The notes below the pieces were generated by a model. That model did not search any database, was not told where the DNA came from, and was given only the letters and a program-made list of their open reading frames with translations. From Anaerolineales bacterium (GTDB lineage: Bacteria > Chloroflexota > Anaerolineae > Anaerolineales > UBA11858), in NCBI GenBank assembly GCA_024763275.1, contig JANTFT010000001.1, forward strand, positions 1 through 63,456: a stretch of DNA of 63,456 nucleotides. Reading direction: 5' to 3'. Below are positions 58,258 through 63,456 of the stretch, piece after piece (position 1 is the stretch's first letter; every line of letters starts with the position of its first letter). The position numbers and the translations under genes are program-made.

Positions 58258-59019
58258 ATGAGCAAAAAAGAATCAACCAAAGAGATCATAGATTCTTACC
58301 GCAAACGTCAAAGTCAATCCTGGCAGACGATTGCCATGTTTGTCGGGGCGACCTTACTGATAGTGCTGGGAGCGGCATTTATCATTACCTGGCTGACTGG
58401 TGCCCGGCTGGATATCGGGGGGATTTTCGCCTCGAAGACTCCCACACCGACGATGACCTTTACACCCAGTCCGGTGCCGCCGACAGCCACCATCACCTTG
58501 ACACCCACAGAAGCCCTCCCAACGGATACCCCTGAACCCAGCCCTACAGCGACCAGGTCCGGCCCAGTGATCTATATTGCCGAGGAAAATGACACCTTTG
58601 ATTCCATAGCCACCAAGTTTGATATGGATGTGTTCACCTTGCTGTGGTACAACGCCGGTGAGGACCGCCTCAATCTGGATCTATCCAATCCAGTCCTGTT
58701 CGTGGGAGACGAAGTCTACATTCCCGAGCCGGGGGCCAGCGTACCAACGCCCACGCCGATTCCCTTTGACGTTCTGCCAGGCTTCCGGGTGGAATATATG
58801 GTCCGGCCAGGTGATTCGGTAGGCTCGATTGCCCTGCAGCTGCGCAGCACGGTGGAGGATATTCTGGTGTACAACGATCTGGAGGATCCCAACGCGATTT
58901 ATCCCGGTCAGATCCTGCTTGTTCGGGTCAATCTGGTTACACCGGCTCCAACTGATGAGGTGCAGTCTACGCTGTCCAATACTCCGGGTTCTATCTCCAC
59001 GCTTACCCCTTCCCCCTGA
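58258..59019 (+). CDS. membrane-anchored protein with two LysM domains
   Basis: A 253-residue protein. A short cytoplasmic N-terminus (SKKESTKEIIDSYRKRQ) precedes one membrane helix (IAMFVGATLLIVLGAAFIITWL), then a Thr/Pro/Ser-rich linker and two LysM domains (IYIAEENDTFDSIATKFDMDVFTLLWYNA and EYMVRPGDSVGSIALQLRSTVEDILVYNDL), which bind peptidoglycan or chitin-like glycans. The start at 58258 follows AAGGAAAAG; earlier in-frame codons are less likely. A strong terminator follows. Confidence 0.88.
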   Translation: MSKKESTKEIIDSYRKRQSQSWQTIAMFVGATLLIVLGAAFIITWLTGARLDIGGIFASKTPTPTMTFTPSPVPPTATITLTPTEALPTDTPEPSPTATRSGPVIYIAEENDTFDSIATKFDMDVFTLLWYNAGEDRLNLDLSNPVLFVGDEVYIPEPGASVPTPTPIPFDVLPGFRVEYMVRPGDSVGSIALQLRSTVEDILVYNDLEDPNAIYPGQILLVRVNLVTPAPTDEVQSTLSNTPGSISTLTPSP

Positions 59020-59041
59020 GAGAAGGTTATTAGGGATGAGT

Positions 59042-59071
59042 AAAGCCGGGCTTGCGCAAGCCCGGCTTTTT
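59042..59071 (+). terminator. strong intrinsic terminator
   Basis: Stem AAAGCCGGGCTTG with CAAGCCCGGCTTT around a 2-4 nt loop (CG), followed by TTTTTG. It ends the LysM transcript just before the zinc-operon promoter. Confidence 0.92.
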
Positions 59072-59086
59072 GTATTAAGCTAAAGC

Positions 59087-59114
59087 TTGACATCTATCCC
59101 CGAGGTGATATACT
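59087..59114 (+). promoter_or_regulatory. promoter of the zinc-uptake operon
   Basis: TTGACA (59087-59092), 16-bp spacer, TGA-TATACT (extended -10, 59106-59114). A Fur-type operator lies just downstream. Confidence 0.8.
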
Positions 59115-59118
59115 TTTA

Positions 59119-59141
59119 TTGATAATGATAATTATTATCAA
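59119..59141 (+). promoter_or_regulatory. Fur/Zur operator
   Basis: Half-sites TTGATAATGAT and ATTATTATCAA flank a central A, a palindrome with one mismatch. The core matches the Fur-box consensus at 18 of 19 positions. It spans the predicted transcription start of the regulator gene, consistent with autorepression by metal-bound protein. Confidence 0.85.
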
Positions 59142-59155
59142 TAAGGGAGAATCAG

Positions 59156-59596
59156 ATGGCCGCACTTGCGCTGAATCACCTGCTGGAGAACTGGAAGATT
59201 GCCCTGCGTCAGCAAGGCTACCGGGTAACCCGGCCTCGACTGCAGGTGATGGAAATTATCGTCTCCAGTGAAACGCCCCTGAAACCGCAGGACATCTACC
59301 AGCTTTCCCTGGATCTGGAATCACCTCCCGGGATAGCCAGCATCTACCGCACTCTGGAAATGCTGGATGACCTGGGGCTGATCCAGCAGATCCATCAACC
59401 GGGCGGCTGCCACGCCATCTGGCCCGCGGTGGAAGGACACAAACATCTGCTGATCTGCTCCAGCTGCGGACAGATGCGGGTCATTGAGGGCAATGAAGAT
59501 ATAGAGGACTACATTAATAAAATTGAAGAGCAGACTGGCTACCATGTGAAAGACCACTGGCTGCAGCTATTCGGTACCTGTCAGAACTGCTCTTGA
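59156..59596 (+). CDS. zur: Fur-family metal-responsive regulator (probable Zur)
   Basis: A 146-residue regulator with an N-terminal winged helix (GYRVTRPRLQVMEIIVSSETPLKPQDIY, ASIYRTLEMLDDLGLIQQIH) and a C-terminal metal domain (HKHLLICSSCGQ and a CQNC pair at the end). It is first in an operon with zinc-type ABC uptake genes and is preceded by a Fur-box, so zinc (or manganese) repression of the whole operon is likely. The ATG follows GGGAGA. Confidence 0.88.
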   Translation: MAALALNHLLENWKIALRQQGYRVTRPRLQVMEIIVSSETPLKPQDIYQLSLDLESPPGIASIYRTLEMLDDLGLIQQIHQPGGCHAIWPAVEGHKHLLICSSCGQMRVIEGNEDIEDYINKIEEQTGYHVKDHWLQLFGTCQNCS

Positions 59597-59622
59597 TCGG
59601 ATGGGTGTGAGGAGGAAAACGC

Positions 59623-60558
59623 TTGATGCTGAAAAATAAGGCTGCTTTACTTATTGTTGGAATAATGGGAATTATTAGCTTATTATTACCTGCCTGCACC
59701 CCTGGGGGCACTTCCGCAGACAATAAACGGCTGGAAATTGTGGCCACGACCACTTTTGTGGGAGAGACGGTGGCCCGGATTGCCGGAGATCTGCCTCAGC
59801 TGACTATTTTGCTGGAACCGGGACAGAACCCCCATTCCTATCAGCCTTCTCCCCAGGATCTGGTGCGCATCTCAGAGGCGGATCTGATCTTTTCAAATGG
59901 TTTTGGGCTGGAGGAATTTTTGATTAATCTACTGGCCGGGGGAGACAAATCAGGCGAATTGATCGAGGTTTCTGAGGGAATTGAACCGCTTCTACTGGAA
60001 ATGCCGGGCCAGCAAGGGGAGGGACATGAGGTGATCGATCCCCATGTCTGGTTTGATCCCAACAATATCATTGTCTGGACGGAAAACATCAGCGCGGCTT
60101 TGATCGCCGCCGATCCGGTCCACGCTGACACCTACCGGGAGAACGCGGCCAGCTACCAGGCTGAGCTGGAGGGACTGGACAGCTGGATCAGAGAGCAGGT
60201 GGCATCTATACCGCTTGAGGATCGACAGCTAGTCACTGACCACGCCGCCTTTGGTTATTTTGCGGAGGAGTATGGCTTTGAGCAGGTCGGGGCAGTGATT
60301 TCTGCTCCTACAACTGAGGCAGAAACCTCCGGCCAGGAACTGGCCGGGCTGATGGAGACCATCCGCGACCGTCATGTCAAGGCTATTTTTGTCAGCGTTG
60401 ACATTGATCCCACCCTGGCTGAGATCGTTGCTGAGGACACTGCAATCGAACTGGTTCCCCTGTATTTCGGATCCCTGACCGAGGGGGGTCCGGCGGACAC
60501 CTATTTGGATTTCATGCACTACAATGTGGATGCCATAGTTGAAGCTTTGGGGAAATAA
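59623..60558 (+). CDS. znuA: zinc/manganese ABC transporter substrate-binding lipoprotein
   Basis: A 311-residue cluster-9 solute-binding protein. Lipobox LLPAC; metal ligands NPHSYQPS, DPHVWFDPN and VTDHAAFGYF, plus a late acidic ligand region (FVSVDIDPTLAEIVAEDT). The His-rich loop is short (GQQGEGHE). Zinc is favoured over manganese because of the adjacent Zur-like regulator, but this is not proven. It sits 26 bp after the regulator gene. Confidence 0.9.
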   Translation: MMLKNKAALLIVGIMGIISLLLPACTPGGTSADNKRLEIVATTTFVGETVARIAGDLPQLTILLEPGQNPHSYQPSPQDLVRISEADLIFSNGFGLEEFLINLLAGGDKSGELIEVSEGIEPLLLEMPGQQGEGHEVIDPHVWFDPNNIIVWTENISAALIAADPVHADTYRENAASYQAELEGLDSWIREQVASIPLEDRQLVTDHAAFGYFAEEYGFEQVGAVISAPTTEAETSGQELAGLMETIRDRHVKAIFVSVDIDPTLAEIVAEDTAIELVPLYFGSLTEGGPADTYLDFMHYNVDAIVEALGK

Positions 60559-60573
60559 CCTGGAGGAGAGGCT

Positions 60574-61413
60574 TTGATAAGCAACTGGATAGATAAATTG
60601 CGCCGGGAATCATTTACCAGGCGCTATGCGCCCCATCAGCTGGATGCTCCTCTGCTGGCCATCGAGGGCGTTTCCCTGCAGTATGAAACAGGTTCTGTGC
60701 TCCAGGAAATCAGCTTTACTCTGGATCATGGTGACAGCGTGGCGGTGGTCGGACCCAATGGGGCTGGAAAGACCACCCTGTTTAAGATTATTGCTGGCAT
60801 CCTGGATCCTGACCAGGGAATTGTCCAGGTATCCGGGCATGAGCCTGGCGGGCATACCTGCATCGCTTACGTTCCCCAGCGCAATTTGATCGATTGGAGC
60901 TTCCCTGCCACAGTGGCCGATGTGGTCATGATGGGGCGGATCAATAAGATGGGACCGTTTTTTTGGCCTCAAGCCAATGACTGGGCTGTTGTCCGGGAGG
61001 CGCTGGATTTTGTGAATCTGTCACCCTTTGCTAAACGGCAGATCAGTGAGCTCTCTGGAGGCCAGCAGCAGCGCATGTTCATTGCCAGGGCGCTGGCCCA
61101 GGAGGCAGAACTCATGCTGCTGGATGAACCCCTGAATGGTTTGGATATGCCAGCCCAGGAGAAGATCCTGGAAATCCTGGACACCCTGAAGGGCCAGAAT
61201 GTGACGGTGATGATCTCCATGCATGATCTCCGGCTGGCTGAGGAAAAATTCGATAAGGTCATGCTGCTCAATAAACGGCTGCTGGGTTTTGGACCTCCCA
61301 AAGAGGTGTTTACCAGGGAGCGGCTGCTGCAAGCTTATCAGGAGCACCTGCATTTTGTGGGTGGGGAGATTGACACACTGGCAGTGAGCGATGAATGCTG
61401 CCATGGAGATTAA
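60574..61413 (+). CDS. znuC: zinc/manganese ABC transporter ATPase
   Basis: A 279-residue ABC ATPase with Walker A VVGPNGAGKTTL, signature ELSGGQQQR, Walker B LMLLDEPLNGLD and the switch His in MHDLR. A 30-residue N-terminal extension precedes the domain. It lies 15 bp after znuA. Confidence 0.93.
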   Translation: MISNWIDKLRRESFTRRYAPHQLDAPLLAIEGVSLQYETGSVLQEISFTLDHGDSVAVVGPNGAGKTTLFKIIAGILDPDQGIVQVSGHEPGGHTCIAYVPQRNLIDWSFPATVADVVMMGRINKMGPFFWPQANDWAVVREALDFVNLSPFAKRQISELSGGQQQRMFIARALAQEAELMLLDEPLNGLDMPAQEKILEILDTLKGQNVTVMISMHDLRLAEEKFDKVMLLNKRLLGFGPPKEVFTRERLLQAYQEHLHFVGGEIDTLAVSDECCHGD

Positions 61414-61414
61414 T

Positions 61415-62275
61415 ATGAACATCATTGACTTCATCCTCACTCCGCTCAATTATTCCTTCATGACCCGGGGGCTGACGGCCGCCGTGCTGACCGGGATCGT
61501 CTGTGCCGTGGTCGGGGTTTATGTGGTGGTGCGGGGTCTGGCCTTTCTGGGCGATGCCCTGGCCCATTCGATCCTGCCGGGTGTCGCTGTGGGCTACCTG
61601 GTCACCGGGGGAGCCCAGGAGCCGCTGTTCTGGTGGGGAACCGGCACGGCAGTGCTGGTTTCTCTGGCCATTGGCGCCATCAGCCAGGGGGCTAAAATAA
61701 AGCAGGACACCGCTATTGGAATCATCTTCGCGGGTATGTTCGCGCTGGGAATCGCCATTATCTCCACGGTGAAAAGCTATACCGTGGACCTGACCCACTT
61801 CCTGTTCGGGGATGTGCTTGGTGTGTCAAGCGGTCAGCTGATCATTATCGGGATCTTCAGTGCCCTGATCCTACTGCTGGTGTTGGTTTATTACAAGGAA
61901 TTCCTGGTGTTGACCTTTGACCCCACGCTGGCTGTCACCCTGCGGATTCCCGTCAAGACCTTTGAATATCTTCAGCTGGTGCTGATAGCCCTGGCCATTG
62001 CGGTGTCTTTCCAGGCTGTTGGGGTAGCCTTGATGGTGGCCATGCTGATCACACCGGCTGCCGCAGCCTTTTTGCTTACTAAGCGCCTGCCGGTGATGAT
62101 GATCCTGGCAGCGATCATCGCCTCTCTTTCAGGGGTGATCGGACTGTATTTCTCCTACTATATCAATATCGCTTCCGGCCCTGCCATTGTGTTGACTGCC
62201 ACTCTGATCTTCCTGCTGGCCTGGGGATATTCCGGGGTTAAGAAGCGCCTGGCAGTGCGCGGAAACCGGGGTTAA
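61415..62275 (+). CDS. znuB: zinc/manganese ABC transporter permease
   Basis: A 286-residue ABC-3 family permease with about eight membrane segments. Family motifs: GVYVVVRGLAFLGDALAHSILPGVAVGY and VSFQAVGVALMVAMLITPAAAAFLL. The start at 61415 is preferred over ATG at 61391 because GGAG lies 6 nt before it and it directly follows the znuC stop (TAA at 61411-61413). Confidence 0.92.
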   Translation: MNIIDFILTPLNYSFMTRGLTAAVLTGIVCAVVGVYVVVRGLAFLGDALAHSILPGVAVGYLVTGGAQEPLFWWGTGTAVLVSLAIGAISQGAKIKQDTAIGIIFAGMFALGIAIISTVKSYTVDLTHFLFGDVLGVSSGQLIIIGIFSALILLLVLVYYKEFLVLTFDPTLAVTLRIPVKTFEYLQLVLIALAIAVSFQAVGVALMVAMLITPAAAAFLLTKRLPVMMILAAIIASLSGVIGLYFSYYINIASGPAIVLTATLIFLLAWGYSGVKKRLAVRGNRG

Positions 62276-62391
62276 TAGGCAGCTTTCCTCTTGCCGGGGG
62301 GAAACCAGGAATCCGTGAACGGGATTGAGCGTTCAGGAGCCTGCTGCTGGACAGGATTCCAGACAGTCACAAGAGGTTGAAAATCTGGGGT

Positions 62392-63456
62392 TCAGCCTTT
62401 TGGCTGTTCTTTTGCGATCGTTTTTCCCCGTTTTCTCTCCCCTGTGATCTTTTCCAGTGCCCATTCTGCTGCTTCCCGCACCAGGGGTTCCTGGTCTTCC
62501 AGGGCCTTTTCCAGCGCCGGGATCGTCTCCTCTTCCCCGCAGTTGCCCAGGGCGATAGCCACATTACGGAGATAGCCCTTTCGTTTGGCGCGCTTGATCG
62601 GGCTGCCTTTGAACCGGGCGCTGAATTCCTCCTGGCTCAACCCCAGCTCCTCTGCCAGGTCCACGGCGAGCAGTTCCTCCTGGGGCAGAAAATCCTCCAG
62701 GATGTCAGGAGCCTCTTTTCCGGGTTTATTCCAGGGGCAGACCAGCTGGCAGATGTCGCAGCCAAAGATCCAGTCACCCAGGTGGGATCGCAGCTCCTGG
62801 GGGATTTCCTCGTGGTGCTCGATTGTCAGGTAGGAAATGCAGCGGTTGGAGTCCAGGGTATAGGGCTCCCGCAGTGCCCCGGTAGGGCAGGTGTCCAGGC
62901 AGCGGGTGCAGGTACCGCAGTAGTTTTCGGTAAGAGGCGAATCCGCGTTCAGATCCAGGTCCAGGAGGATTTCGGCGAGAAAGAAATAAGATCCGTACTC
63001 CCGATTGATCAGGAGAGTGTTCTTGCCGATCCAGCCCAGACCGGACCGCATGGCGAGCTCTTTTTCCAGGACTGGACCGCTGTCGACATACCAGCGGTTA
63101 GCCACTGGTTTTCCCACCCAAACCTCAATGGCATCTACCAGCTTCCTGAGGCGCTTTTCAAGCACATCGTGATAATCCTTGTTAAGAGCATAGGCAGCGA
63201 TGTTGCCACCCTGTATGTTCCCCCGGGGAGCTGGATAGGGGGAGCCCAGCGTCAGGATGGATTTGCAGCCCGGAAGGATGGCCCGGGGATCAGCCCGCCT
63301 GGTCAGGGACCGTTCTGTCCCGATCCAGCCCATGGACGCCTGGTAACCGGCGGCCAGCCAGTTCTGGAAGAAATCCAGGTGGGGGGGAGGGTCGGGAGTG
63401 GTTACCCCGCAGAGCGGAAACCCCAGCTGGTGGGCGGTCTCTTTGATCTTACGCGT
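62392..63456 (-). CDS. queG: epoxyqueuosine reductase (5' partial)
   Basis: The frame is open to the window edge; 354 residues are visible and the N-terminal start lies beyond it. A cobalamin-dependent reductase domain (e.g. ILTLGSPYPAP, YVDSGPVLEKELAMRSGLGWIGKNTLLI) precedes two 4Fe-4S clusters: CGTCTRCLDTCPTGAL and CDICQLVCPWN. The C-terminus has a HEAT-like repeat (TIPALEKALEDQEPLVREAAEWALEKI), then a basic tail. It carries out the last step of queuosine biosynthesis in tRNA. Confidence 0.93.
   Translation of the reverse strand, partial: TRKIKETAHQLGFPLCGVTTPDPPPHLDFFQNWLAAGYQASMGWIGTERSLTRRADPRAILPGCKSILTLGSPYPAPRGNIQGGNIAAYALNKDYHDVLEKRLRKLVDAIEVWVGKPVANRWYVDSGPVLEKELAMRSGLGWIGKNTLLINREYGSYFFLAEILLDLDLNADSPLTENYCGTCTRCLDTCPTGALREPYTLDSNRCISYLTIEHHEEIPQELRSHLGDWIFGCDICQLVCPWNKPGKEAPDILEDFLPQEELLAVDLAEELGLSQEEFSARFKGSPIKRAKRKGYLRNVAIALGNCGEEETIPALEKALEDQEPLVREAAEWALEKITGERKRGKTIAKEQPKG

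Noticed and set aside
1-63456. CRISPR arrays, rRNA operons, tRNA genes, riboswitches
   Set aside because: No regularly spaced direct repeats with unique spacers, no rRNA or tRNA signatures and no recognisable riboswitch were seen by eye; a covariance-model search would be needed to exclude small RNAs.

Overview
The window looks like a chromosomal segment from a member of the Chloroflexota, most likely class Anaerolineae. This is inferred from several traits together. Secreted proteins carry Thr/Pro-rich linkers (sortase, LysM protein, esterase, NBR1-type lipoprotein). A MalT-like ATPase is joined to a SARP/BTAD domain. A DsbA-like domain is fused to cyclophilin. A kelch-bearing minor pilin occurs in a type IV pilus operon. 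Lipoproteins and a sortase are present without any outer-membrane gene. Base composition by eye is moderately GC-rich, with an AT-richer accessory stretch at about 25.5-31 kb. No rRNA, tRNA or CRISPR array was recognised.

Layout. 0-6.3 kb: DsbA-cyclophilin fusion (5' cut by the window), DedA protein, beta-helix lipoprotein, GNAT enzyme and a CrtISO/RetSat-like oxidoreductase, separated by short heptamer-repeat patches. 6.5-7.9 kb: decayed IS110 and IS3 transposase fragments. 7.95-14.4 kb: a MalT/SARP regulator, then a tight cluster of a 48-aa Gly-rich-tailed peptide, a DUF5317-like membrane protein, an NHLP-like (RiPP-leader-like) protein and a PAS/GAF/HD-GYP protein. This is a candidate undescribed signalling or peptide system. 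14.9-24.8 kb (minus): a type IV pilus operon, pilB-C-V-W-X(kelch)-N-O-M-D-T-A, lacking secretin genes. 25.5-31 kb (minus): a GT1 glycosyltransferase, a Cys-cluster membrane protein, an adenosine deaminase fragment and small genes with attC-like sites and no integrase, resembling an integron cassette cluster (CALIN) and including a CopG/MazF toxin-antitoxin pair and a VOC protein.

31.1-49.7 kb: sortase with a probable PPSTG substrate, cNMP-TPR protein, repeats, acpS, paired M16 peptidases, holA, then (plus) epimerase, 3-methyladenine glycosylase, bactofilin, esterase, M3 peptidase, sugar nucleotidyltransferase and aminotransferase, then (minus) priA and amrB. 49.7-59 kb (plus): an 81-residue SelW/Rdx-family gene whose CxxU motif is encoded by an in-frame TGA with a SECIS-like hairpin (the strongest hidden feature), trpS, dtd, a four-helix-bundle protein, GNAT, MFS transporter, SWIM-finger protein behind a leader terminator, miaB, NUDIX, NBR1-like lipoprotein and LysM protein. 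59-62.3 kb: Fur/Zur-type regulator with a clear Fur-box operator followed by znuA-znuC-znuB. The right edge holds queG (5' cut by the window).

Recurring regulatory themes are extended -10 promoters (TGN-TATAAT) and genes whose start codon lies 7-9 nt after a -10 box, suggesting leaderless transcripts. All functions are read from motifs and family resemblance; no database search was run.
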